Assembly (NCBI GenBank): GCA_023381095.1
Contig: JAMCTO010000134.1
Span: 1-5,122, forward strand
Direction: 5' to 3'
DNA length: 5,122 nucleotides
Origin: Bacillota bacterium
GTDB taxonomy: Bacteria > Bacillota > Sulfobacillia > Sulfobacillales > Sulfobacillaceae
The notes under the pieces were generated by a model. That model did not search any database, was not told the DNA's origin, and saw only the letters and a list, made by a program, of their open reading frames with translations. The number at the start of each line of letters is the position of its first letter. Positions within the stretch are counted from its first letter, which is position 1. Below are positions 1 through 5,122 of the stretch, piece after piece. The position numbers were made by a program, and so were the translations under genes.

Positions 1-1522
1 AACACGGATGCGGCTTATTCGGATTGCGATGGTTTTCGGTCGCTATCGGCAAGATCCAACCCTGTTCTTGCCCCTTTCTCATTAGCTGGCCAATCTTGAC
101 TGATCGCTCACCGAACGAGCGATACCATCCGGCAAAAAACTCTTCGATCTCGGACATGGAAAATTCCGAGGAACCAGGAGAATCTTCGAGAGAACGCTCC
201 GGCATGGGCTTTGAAGGAATTGATGGCGAGTGCGGCTCAGAGAATGGAGCCGAAACCAGACGGTAAAAAGTATGCCGCGTATTGCGATTATAGTGCCGCT
301 CGATAATCACCGGCGGGTCCTGGGGAGGCAGGTGAGGGAAGAGTGTCTCGCGTAGAAACTTCCGCTGGTTTTTGGGGTTTCGGGGCAGTAGCTTTGACAA
401 CGTGCTGTCATTGGTGATAAGAGACAAAACACGGTCCAAGGTGGCGAGACCGGAACCAAAGGTCGTAGTCCACAAGTCAATCAGATGGGACCATTGGGGG
501 TCTATAGTGGGCAAGGGTTTCGTATCAGTGGTTACTTCCTGCCTCCTGCTTTGGATCTCGGAAAGCGTATGTGACGACAGCGTATAATGAGTATCCCAAG
601 GCGCTTCGTCGGTTTCGTGAGCCACAATTTCTCCCTCGTCGACCAATGTTGTCAGCCATGTCATCATCCGTGAACGAAAAGTTAAGGGATCTGCTCCTTG
701 TCCGAGGGAAGGAACCAGATTACGGGTGCGGGCCAACCAGGCGAGATCGCGTCCAACCGCTGGCCGTGCCTCATACTCCTGAACCCAGGCCTGCTTCAAC
801 GCCTCTTTTTCTGCTGCCGGAACTTTGGGAACGTAAGTAGCCGGGTCATGGGAATTTGGTTGGAGCGCCAGCCAGTGCGTATAGTCAGCTAGCAATTTAT
901 CTAATGTGGGAGACGTGCTGAGCGGGTTGGTTGTCAGCCACTCGTCGAGAGCGACAAGCGCATCGGCGTTCGGGAACTTGTCCCAAAAATCTTCATCGTG
1001 AATACATTGCTGGGCCAATGCGTCGGTCCATGCATTAGGAAAAGAAGATCCGCCGTTCGGCTCGTGAGCATGCTGCTCATGCCAGCGGGCGATGCGCGCC
1101 CACTCGTAAAAAGTGCTGAATGGAACATCCCGGATCCCACTCGCAATGCGCTGGACCAAAAGATGCGCATCGTCCACCGTCTCGGAACTCCAGTGAAATT
1201 GTTCCCGTATGCGTTGCCACAAGGTTCCGGGCCGTTGCTGGATGGAGCGCGCTAGTACGTTTGCCGAAGGAGTCAAGGTCACATAGGGTCTGGGCTCAGG
1301 TTCTTGGCTTACCCAAACCGCGACCCATTTTGCCCAATGAGACAAAGAAGGTGCCGGCCCGCCCTCTTTGGCGAACCGAGCCAGGGTCGCGTTCGCCCGC
1401 TCATTAAGCGAGGCGTCTTGTTGCCAGCGCCGCGCGCGTTCCGGATCAAAGGTGGCGTGAATTAACTCGCTGCCCGCGACACCGTGCCAAGGGTAATCCG
1501 GAGCGGTAAAGACATATTTCAT
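1..1522 (-). CDS. Large hypothetical protein with possible repeated winged-helix modules, C-terminus cut by window edge
   Basis: Reading the minus strand from ATG at 1522 gives 507 codons without a stop, still open at base 1. A run this long is strong evidence for a real gene. I do not recognise the family. The protein is soluble, rich in Trp, Arg and Glu, with no signal peptide or membrane span. Residues 1-230 look helical (for example LARSIQQRPGTLWQRIREQF near 90-109). Three later segments share a loose pattern of an aromatic residue, a Gly-containing turn, a helix and a basic/aromatic strand: about 246-315 (from WVQEYEARPAVGRDLAWLAR to THYTL), 346-423 (LIDLWTTTFG to RHTFYRLV) and 462-500 (FFAGWYRSFGERSVKIGQLM, GWILP). 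The last resembles C-terminal segments I associate with phage or plasmid primase/helicase proteins. A DNA-binding role is therefore possible but unproven. The start at 1522 has GAGGT (1537-1533) 10 nt upstream. An in-frame ATG at 1546, with AAGGA 11 nt upstream, would add eight residues (MSSEVSSR). It diverges from the kdp operon. Confidence 0.8.
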   Translation of the reverse strand, partial: MKYVFTAPDYPWHGVAGSELIHATFDPERARRWQQDASLNERANATLARFAKEGGPAPSLSHWAKWVAVWVSQEPEPRPYVTLTPSANVLARSIQQRPGTLWQRIREQFHWSSETVDDAHLLVQRIASGIRDVPFSTFYEWARIARWHEQHAHEPNGGSSFPNAWTDALAQQCIHDEDFWDKFPNADALVALDEWLTTNPLSTSPTLDKLLADYTHWLALQPNSHDPATYVPKVPAAEKEALKQAWVQEYEARPAVGRDLAWLARTRNLVPSLGQGADPLTFRSRMMTWLTTLVDEGEIVAHETDEAPWDTHYTLSSHTLSEIQSRRQEVTTDTKPLPTIDPQWSHLIDLWTTTFGSGLATLDRVLSLITNDSTLSKLLPRNPKNQRKFLRETLFPHLPPQDPPVIIERHYNRNTRHTFYRLVSAPFSEPHSPSIPSKPMPERSLEDSPGSSEFSMSEIEEFFAGWYRSFGERSVKIGQLMRKGQEQGWILPIATENHRNPNKPHPC

Positions 1523-1596
1523 ACGCGATGATACCTCTGATGACATGCATAGATCATTCCTTTCAGGGCTCACAGTAAATACTTCTGGGCTTGTAC

Positions 1597-1878
1597 CTAA
1601 GGATTAACGGTTCCAAATTTGCGTAGTTCCTGATACGGGTGGCCCGTGATCATGCCGTGACAAATGATGATCAGGATCCGATGCGTCAACGCAATGATCG
1701 CTTTTGGACAGGTGTTTGATCCACCGCCGATAGAGCGCTCCTAAAAACATGGCGTGGGTGTTGCCGTCCGCGCCAGAGCCGAATTGCTGGTCCGGGTGCC
1801 GTTGGCCCGGCGGTTGCCGGCGCATTCGTTCTGTCCCGGGGCTAATCCGGCCCACGCCGCGGGATGATCGGTATCCGG
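1597..1878 (-). pseudogene. IS110-family transposase, C-terminal remnant (frameshifted and truncated)
   Basis: Three minus-strand frames together spell the conserved C-terminal (transposase_20) part of an IS110-family transposase. The first frame, about 1878-1760, gives HPAAWAGLAPGQNECAGNRR followed by GTRTSN, the family's 'ASWAGLxPGxNESAGKRR' block, and stops at 1741. The second, about 1756-1703, gives FLGALYRRWIKHLSK. The third, 1701-1597, gives AIIALTHRILIII, then PYQELRKFGTVNP and the normal-looking stop TAG at 1599-1597. The switch from second to third frame falls in an AAAA run (1705-1702), which fits a one-base insertion. Between GTRTSN and FLGALYRR the spacing is shorter than usual in the family, so a small deletion is also likely. 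The N-terminal DEDD catalytic domain is absent: homology fades upstream of about 1878 and the kdp promoter lies beyond. The element is inactive. Family assignment is from recognised motifs, not a search. Confidence 0.85.
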
Positions 1879-1918
1879 AATAGAGCCGCGGTTCACAAGA
1901 GTCCGTTGCCGAGGCATT

Positions 1919-1935
1919 GCTACACGTAGTGTAGC
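1919..1935. repeat. Perfect inverted repeat, 7-bp arms
   Basis: GCTACAC, a GTA spacer, then GTGTAGC form a perfect dyad. It could be a small operator, a hairpin, or part of a transposon end or target. It lies about 40 bp beyond the point where IS110 homology ends. No gene start is nearby on either strand, so its role is unknown. Confidence 0.5.
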
Positions 1936-1992
1936 GCGGGTGGCCGACCCTTGCAAGCTTTCTGCCGCGTTCCCATCGCACTCGTGCGTCAC

Positions 1993-2027
1993 CTCACCGA
2001 CCGCGCACGCCCAAACTCGGTCGTGAG
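1993..2027 (+). other. Potential stem-loop upstream of the nested hairpin
   Basis: CTCACCGACC (1993-2002) can pair with GGTCGTGAG (2019-2027) in nine base pairs with one bulged C at 1997, leaving a 16-nt loop. It sits 23 nt before the nested hairpin at 2051-2087 and could belong to the same structured RNA or element end. The pairing is read by eye; folding energy was not calculated. Confidence 0.4.
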
Positions 2028-2050
2028 CGGCAAATCTTCATCCAATTGCG

Positions 2051-2087
2051 CGGGACTCGGCCTTCAGGCCGGGGAGGGAAAGTCCCG
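2051..2087 (+). mobile_element. Nested hairpin resembling an IS200/IS605 right end or TnpB guide-RNA 3' end
   Basis: An outer stem CGGGACT (2051-2057) / AGTCCCG (2081-2087) encloses an inner stem CGGCC (2058-2062) / GGCCG (2067-2071) with loop TTCA, followed by the unpaired GGGAGGGAA. The core CGGCCTTCAGGCCGGGGAGG is the kind of imperfect hairpin plus GGGGAGG found near the right end of many IS200/IS605 elements, where it also forms the 3' scaffold of the TnpB-associated omega RNA. No tnpA or tnpB reading frame lies upstream, so at most this is a solo end left after decay. A host small RNA is an alternative. There is no T-run after it, so it is not a standard intrinsic terminator. Confidence 0.4.
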
Positions 2088-2103
2088 CTTCTCCTTTCTC
2101 TGA

Positions 2104-2133
2104 GGCTATCGTGGTGAGCGAACACCCATAGCC
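2104..2133. other. Potential hairpin in the kdp upstream region
   Basis: GGCTAT (2104-2109) pairs with ATAGCC (2128-2133), and inside it GGTG (2113-2116) pairs with CACC (2123-2126) around the loop AGCGAA. The two stems are separated by a small internal loop. No poly-T follows. It could be the third stem of a structured RNA covering about 1993-2133 or simply a dyad. The function is not known. Confidence 0.35.
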
Positions 2134-2175
2134 ATCCGCCCGTTGAATGCAGGTGCAGAAACGATGGGAGATTCC

Positions 2176-2202
2176 TTGAAACGCTTAATTTTATTCTATA
2201 AC
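2176..2202 (+). promoter_or_regulatory. Weak candidate sigma-70-type promoter
   Basis: TTGAAA (2176-2181) and TATAAC (2197-2202) each match the consensus at five of six positions, but the spacer is only 15 bp. If used, transcription would begin near 2209 and read through the TTTAC repeats into the kdp genes with a leader of roughly 180 nt. It could give basal expression. The surrounding AT-rich tract may make the match accidental. Confidence 0.25.
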
Positions 2203-2284
2203 ACGATCATCGCTTCACAGCAAGGGGAATTTTTGTCAAGGGCGTGTGATCCGGACTGATCTGGGTGAACCAGAGGCAGCGCCA

Positions 2285-2324
2285 TTTTTACACATTTTTT
2301 ACGCCGTGTTTACGATCTTTTTAC
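2285..2324 (+). promoter_or_regulatory. Four 11-bp-phased TTTAC direct repeats, probable KdpE operator
   Basis: TTTAC occurs at 2287-2291, 2298-2302, 2309-2313 and 2320-2324, exactly 11 bp apart; three of the four copies are extended by further Ts. Response regulators of the OmpR/PhoB class, which include KdpE, bind head-to-tail half-sites with about this spacing, and the E. coli kdpFABC operator is likewise a T-rich sequence containing TTTTTAC-like half-sites. Four phased half-sites would hold two KdpE dimers. The last half-site ends 23 bp before the -10 element, where it would take over the function of the missing -35. The repeat is directly visible; the regulator's identity is inferred from the downstream genes. 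Confidence 0.7.
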
Positions 2325-2347
2325 TAGGAACCGCCCCGGACGCCCCG

Positions 2348-2353
2348 TATACT
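2348..2353 (+). promoter_or_regulatory. Probable -10 element of the kdp promoter
   Basis: TATACT differs from TATAAT at one position. No good -35 hexamer sits 16-18 bp upstream; that position is occupied by sequence directly following the TTTAC array, as in activator-dependent promoters. The predicted start near 2360 would give a leader of about 30 nt before the first small gene, with its ribosome-binding site at 2378-2383. Confidence 0.55.
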
Positions 2354-2390
2354 GGCGATGATTCACAGCGAACTCCAGGGAGGCGACCCC

Positions 2391-2474
2391 ATGTCACGCG
2401 TAGTGCTCATTGGACTGACTCTTGGAGTGTTTGGGTTGCTTGCGTTAATGGTGAATTTTTTTCGCCGCTATTAA
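2391..2474 (+). CDS. KdpF-like 27-aa membrane peptide, first in the kdp operon
   Basis: ATG at 2391 follows GGGAGG (2378-2383) by 7 nt and opens a 27-codon frame that ends in tandem TAA TAA stops. After a short basic start (MSRVV) almost all residues to about 23 are hydrophobic (LIGLTLGVFGLLALMV), one membrane span, then a basic tail FFRRY. Length and layout match KdpF, and Gly8-Leu9 and Gly15 align without gaps with the true KdpF encoded at 2620. It lacks KdpF's C-terminal Pro-Glu-x-Phe ending. Its position as first gene after the kdp promoter implies co-expression with the K+ pump. A role as an extra KdpFABC subunit or as an independent small regulator is inference. Confidence 0.7.
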   Translation: MSRVVLIGLTLGVFGLLALMVNFFRRY

Positions 2475-2513
2475 TAAGGCTTTTCATCCGATTAGAAACG
2501 GGAGGCCAACTCA

Positions 2514-2597
2514 ATGGAGACAGTGCTGCTCGGACTCCTCATGGTGGTTTTGTTTATGGGCACCGTAGGGCTGTTGCAACTCTTGCGAAAACTTTGA
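2514..2597 (+). CDS. Second KdpF-like 27-aa membrane peptide
   Basis: ATG at 2514 lies 8 nt after GGGAGG (2500-2505) and starts a frame of again exactly 27 codons ending in TGA. The product begins MET, continues as one hydrophobic span (VLLGLLMVVLFMGTVGLLQL) and ends in the basic tail LRKL. It is separated by 39 nt from the preceding small gene and by 22 nt from kdpF. It resembles the first peptide in ending with basic residues and differs from KdpF, which ends HPEKF. The strong start signal, size match and location support a real gene. The specific function is unknown. Confidence 0.7.
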   Translation: METVLLGLLMVVLFMGTVGLLQLLRKL

Positions 2598-2619
2598 TAC
2601 AGGGAGGTAGACGTCAGGC

Positions 2620-2703
2620 ATGGGGAATTGGGTGTTGTTGGGACTGTCGATAGCCATGATGGGGTATCTCCTGTACGTGATTGTCCATCCGGAAAAATTT
2701 TAG
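2620..2703 (+). CDS. kdpF: KdpF, small subunit of the K+-transporting ATPase
   Basis: A 27-residue single-span membrane peptide (E. coli KdpF is 29) whose C-terminal half GYLLYVIVHPEKF fits the KdpF pattern 'GYLxYALLxPExF'. KdpF sits at the lipid-facing side of KdpA and stabilises the KdpFABC complex that pumps K+ into the cell at very low external K+. AGGGAGG (2601-2607) precedes the ATG by 12 nt, a rather long gap, but no other in-frame start fits. The TAG stop is 21 nt before kdpA, the normal kdpF-kdpA order. Of the three tandem small genes, this is the one with the genuine family signature. Confidence 0.88.
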   Translation: MGNWVLLGLSIAMMGYLLYVIVHPEKF

Positions 2704-2708
2704 AAGCA

Positions 2709-2715
2709 AGGGAGG
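2709..2715 (+). promoter_or_regulatory. Ribosome-binding site fixing the GTG start of kdpA
   Basis: AGGGAGG ends 9 nt before GTG at 2725. This supports the GTG start over the next in-frame ATG, at codon 23, which would remove most of the first membrane helix. The same GGGAGG core precedes each of the three small genes upstream. Confidence 0.75.
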
Positions 2716-2724
2716 CTCATAGAG

Positions 2725-4422
2725 GTGACGGTAAGCACAGTCGCAACCTGGCTGGTGGTGATTGGCGGGCTCCTCATTTTGTTAAAACCGATGGGGATCT
2801 ACATGTACAAAGTGTTTACATTCCAACCGACGTTGTTGGACCGCCCGATGAAGCCCTTGGAAAATGGGATTTTTCGATTGCTCCATGTGACCCGTGACAG
2901 CAATATGAGTGCCGTAGAATACGGTATCGCTTTTGTCCTGACCAACATGGTGTGGGGGATCATGGCCTATACCCTTTTACGGATTCAAGGTTTGTTGCCG
3001 TTTAACCCCGAACACTTCGGCAATCTCAGTGCAGGACTATCCTTTAATACTGCGGCAAGTTTTGTCACCAATACCAATTGGCAGGCTTATAGCGGGGAGA
3101 ACACGATGTCGTATTTCTCGCAGTTTGCGGTCCTGCAGTTTTTGCAATTTGTGACTCCGGCCAGTGGAGCCGCAGCTGGATTGGCCTTTGTCCGCGGACT
3201 ATCCGGGCGCAAACTCGGCAACTTTTTCGTTGATTTAACATTGGTATTGACTCGTGTCTTATTACCGTTGGCGGTAATTTTTGGTCTGCTGTTTGTCGCG
3301 TTAGGGGTGCCGGATACCCTAGCGCCTTATTTGCACTTGCACACGCTGGCCGGGCAGACCCAAGTGGTGCCGCGGGGTCCCATCGCCGGCTGGGAGGCGA
3401 TCGAGCATTTGGGGCAAAACGGGGGTGGCTTTACCAATGCCAACAGCGCCAACCCGTTGGAAAACCCGTCGGCCCTGACCAACATCTTGCAGGTTATTGC
3501 GATGGGGCTGGTGCCGGTGGCGTTTTTCTATCTGTTTGGTCTCTTTACGGGCAAGAAACGTTTGGCGTGGACGTTGATTGCCGTAGCCGGAACCTTGTAC
3601 CTTGCCATGTTGGCTATGATTTACTTCCCGGAAGCGGCTGGCAATCCCATTGTCAACGCCTTGGGACTCTCAGGGCACGCCAACATGGTCGGCAAAGAGG
3701 TGCGTTTCGGCATGGGTGGCACTTCCATCTTCGAGACCAGCACCATGGCCTTTACCACCGGTTCGGTGGCGAGTGCCCATGACAGTTTTCTGCCGATCCC
3801 CGGTCTGGCGTTTTTTATAGGCATGTTTCTCAACATGGTGTTTGGCGGCAAAGGTGTCGGCCTCTTAAACATGCTGATGTTTGTGATTTTGACCATTTTC
3901 TTGATGGGGCTGATGGTTGGCCGTACCCCGGAATTTTTGGGCAAGAAAATTGAGGCCAAAGAAGTATCTCTGACTGCGGTGGCATTTTTGCTGCACCCTC
4001 TGTTGATCTTGGTCGGATCGGCGCTGGCGGTGGCGACGCCGGCGGGGATCGCGGGCGTGTTTAATCCGGGTCCGCATGGGCTCAGCGAGATCCTCTACGG
4101 CTTTGCGTCCGCGGCGGCGAATAACGGATCAGCCATGGGGGGACTCGGTGCGGCATTGCCTTTTTACGAAATCGCATTGGGCATTGTGGTGATTATTGGA
4201 CGTTACGCGTCCGTCGTAGCGATGCTTTTGGTTGGGGAATCGCTGTTGCACAAGAAGGCCGTGCCGCAAACGTCCGGAACCATGCGCACGGATACCCCGT
4301 TGTTTTGGGGCATTCTCTTGGGCTCTATCGTGATTTTAAACGCGCTCACGTTTTTCCCGATCATGGCACTGGGACCCCTAGCGGAACATTATCTCTTGAT
4401 GGCCCACCACTTGTTTGCGTAA
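2725..4422 (+). CDS. kdpA: KdpA, K+-channel-like subunit of the KdpFABC ATPase
   Basis: Complete at 565 residues (E. coli 557), from GTG to TAA. KdpA belongs to the superfamily of K+ transporters; it binds external K+ in a selectivity filter and passes it through a tunnel towards KdpB. Four filter loops are visible: NTAASFVTNTNWQAYSGE (108-125, with Gln120 at the position of E. coli Gln116), QNGGGFTNANSANPLENP (231-248), the third around 327-355 (RFGMGGTSIFETST through TTG at 344-346 to AHDSF), and ASAAANNGSAMGG (461-473). The family motif GRTPEFLGKKIE is at 399-410. There are about ten hydrophobic spans, starting at residues 8-20. In the third loop TTG stands where E. coli has Ser-Cys-Gly, a change also expected in Gram-positive relatives. 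kdpB starts 30 nt downstream. No frameshift or missing motif was seen. Confidence 0.97.
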   Translation: MTVSTVATWLVVIGGLLILLKPMGIYMYKVFTFQPTLLDRPMKPLENGIFRLLHVTRDSNMSAVEYGIAFVLTNMVWGIMAYTLLRIQGLLPFNPEHFGNLSAGLSFNTAASFVTNTNWQAYSGENTMSYFSQFAVLQFLQFVTPASGAAAGLAFVRGLSGRKLGNFFVDLTLVLTRVLLPLAVIFGLLFVALGVPDTLAPYLHLHTLAGQTQVVPRGPIAGWEAIEHLGQNGGGFTNANSANPLENPSALTNILQVIAMGLVPVAFFYLFGLFTGKKRLAWTLIAVAGTLYLAMLAMIYFPEAAGNPIVNALGLSGHANMVGKEVRFGMGGTSIFETSTMAFTTGSVASAHDSFLPIPGLAFFIGMFLNMVFGGKGVGLLNMLMFVILTIFLMGLMVGRTPEFLGKKIEAKEVSLTAVAFLLHPLLILVGSALAVATPAGIAGVFNPGPHGLSEILYGFASAAANNGSAMGGLGAALPFYEIALGIVVIIGRYASVVAMLLVGESLLHKKAVPQTSGTMRTDTPLFWGILLGSIVILNALTFFPIMALGPLAEHYLLMAHHLFA

Positions 4423-4452
4423 GTCTATCGGAAGATTAGGAGGGACTAGGAT

Positions 4453-5122
4453 ATGGCTACCTCGGCCATGGAACAGCCGAAGTCAGACACCGTTTCGCGT
4501 CTGTGTGAAATTTTGCGAGACACGTTTGTCAAGTTAAATCCCAATACCATGCTTCATAACCCGGTGATGTTTGTGGTGGAAGTGGGTACGGTGGTTACGC
4601 TATGGCTCACTTTTACAGCGCATAGCGCATCATCCCGTGAATATGACGGTATAGTCACTTTCATCTTGTTTATTACGGTAGTGTTCGCGACCTTCGCCGA
4701 GGCGTATGCGGAATCTCGCGGACGAGCCCAAGCCGCGTCCTTGCGCCGCAGTCGGGCCGGAGCTCGGGCGCGCCTGCTGCAACCCGACGGGTCTTGGACC
4801 TGGGTGGAAGGAGAAACCTTGCGGCACGGGATGCGGATCCGCATTGAAGCAGGTGATACCGTGGCCGGCGATGGCGTAGTCATTGAAGGCGTCGGGGCCA
4901 TGGATGAATCGGCGATTACCGGGGAATCGGCCTCCGTCATCAAGGCGCCTGGAGATAGCGTTACCGGGGGCACCGTGCTGTTGTCCGATCAATTGATCGT
5001 CGAAATTACGACGGATCCCGGCGAAACATTTTTGGACCGGATGATTGCGTTGGTGGAAGGGGCGTCACGGCAAAAAACGCCCAACGAAATTGCCTTATCG
5101 ACGTTGCTCGGCGTACTGACCG
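4453..5122 (+). CDS. kdpB: KdpB, catalytic P-type ATPase subunit, 3' part beyond the window
   Basis: The first 223 codons are present; the full family length is near 680. KdpB hydrolyses ATP and moves K+ delivered by KdpA. AGGAGG (4438-4443) lies 9 nt before ATG 4453. Membrane spans occur at about 37-55 (NPVMFVVEVG, then TVVTLWLTF) and 67-84 (IVTFILFITVVFATFAEA), the latter followed by the KdpB-typical AESRGRAQA. The actuator domain follows from about residue 95, with GDGVVIEG at 139-146 and DESAITGES at 151-159. Glu158 is the conserved dephosphorylation glutamate, and Ser159 corresponds to E. coli Ser162, the serine known to be phosphorylated to inhibit the pump. GETFLDRMI (190-198) and QKTPNEIAL (207-215) are KdpB hallmarks. 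The DKTGT phosphorylation site and the ATP-binding domain lie beyond the window. Confidence 0.97.
   Translation, partial: MATSAMEQPKSDTVSRLCEILRDTFVKLNPNTMLHNPVMFVVEVGTVVTLWLTFTAHSASSREYDGIVTFILFITVVFATFAEAYAESRGRAQAASLRRSRAGARARLLQPDGSWTWVEGETLRHGMRIRIEAGDTVAGDGVVIEGVGAMDESAITGESASVIKAPGDSVTGGTVLLSDQLIVEITTDPGETFLDRMIALVEGASRQKTPNEIALSTLLGVLT

Larger units (their letters stand above)
1879..2280. other. Intergenic region without a credible gene
   Basis: No reading frame in this stretch has both a plausible ribosome-binding site and a protein-like sequence. It separates the divergent left gene and IS110 remnant from the kdp control region. What it does contain is a perfect dyad at 1919-1935, three potential hairpins at 1993-2027, 2051-2087 and 2104-2133, a weak sigma-70-like promoter match at 2176-2202 and a small inverted repeat at 2260-2274 (TCTGG-GTGAA-CCAGA) next to the TTTAC repeats. 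The mixture of transposon remnant and hairpins suggests a spot that has accepted several insertions. Confidence 0.6.

Noticed and set aside
24..1407. Several short plus-strand frames in the left region
   Set aside because: All lie antisense to the continuous 507-codon minus-strand frame, which has far better coding character.
2071..2095. Resemblance of GGGGAGGGAAAGTCCCG to the conserved GAGGAAAGTCC segment of RNase P RNA
   Set aside because: None of the other conserved RNase P segments follow at the expected distances, and the similarity is explained by the local stem.
2051..2100. Nested hairpin as an intrinsic terminator
   Set aside because: The following sequence is CTTCTCCTTTCTC with no uninterrupted T-run, and no plus-strand gene ends just before it.
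1990..2160. Possible c-di-AMP (ydaO-type) riboswitch, since these often control K+ transporters
   Set aside because: The conserved ydaO sequence blocks are not recognisable, and the best kdp promoter lies downstream at 2348, so these hairpins would not be in its leader.
2246..2653. 135-codon plus-strand reading frame across the kdp promoter region
   Set aside because: It crosses the TTTAC repeats, the -10 element and both KdpF-like genes in another frame, has no good ribosome-binding site and gives a sequence of no recognisable protein type.
3621..3959. 112-codon minus-strand frame inside kdpA
   Set aside because: Antisense shadow of a strongly conserved kdpA segment, with no ribosome-binding site that would support it.
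4554..4992. Two overlapping minus-strand frames of 120-139 codons inside kdpB
   Set aside because: Antisense shadows of the KdpB actuator-domain coding sequence.

Overview
The window carries the start of a kdp potassium-uptake operon on the plus strand (about 2285 to the right edge). To its left is a degraded, mobile-element-marked intergenic region (about 1523-2280), then a large minus-strand gene of unknown function that runs off the left edge (1-1522). The strong GGGAGG ribosome-binding sites, the moderately GC-rich composition and the KdpF/KdpA sequence style suggest a Gram-positive-like bacterium. An acidophilic Firmicute such as Sulfobacillus or a relative is my guess; this is inference only, because no rRNA or marker gene is present.

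Left region: one uninterrupted minus-strand reading frame of 507 codons starts at 1522 and is still open at base 1. I do not recognise the family. Its C-terminal half appears to contain two or three copies of a loosely repeated module that looks like a winged helix. Immediately upstream of it (1597-about 1878, minus) is the frameshifted, N-terminally truncated remnant of an IS110-family transposase.

Middle region (about 1880-2280): no credible gene. It holds a perfect 7-bp dyad (1919-1935) and a run of three potential RNA hairpins (1993-2027, 2051-2087, 2104-2133). The second has the look of an IS200/IS605 right end or TnpB-associated RNA 3' end.

Right region: four TTTAC half-sites spaced exactly 11 bp apart (2287-2324) precede a TATACT -10 element (2348-2353). 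This is the arrangement expected for an OmpR/PhoB-class activator, here most likely KdpE. Downstream come three tandem genes that each encode a 27-residue single-span membrane peptide: two unnamed ones (2391-2474 and 2514-2597) and KdpF itself (2620-2703). They are followed by kdpA (2725-4422, intact, 565 aa) and the first 223 codons of kdpB (4453-5122, cut by the window edge). Every gene in this set has its own strong Shine-Dalgarno sequence. KdpA selects and conducts K+, KdpB hydrolyses ATP, and KdpF is a small lipid-like stabiliser. kdpC and any kdpDE genes are not in the window. The most unusual point is the two extra KdpF-sized peptides leading the operon.
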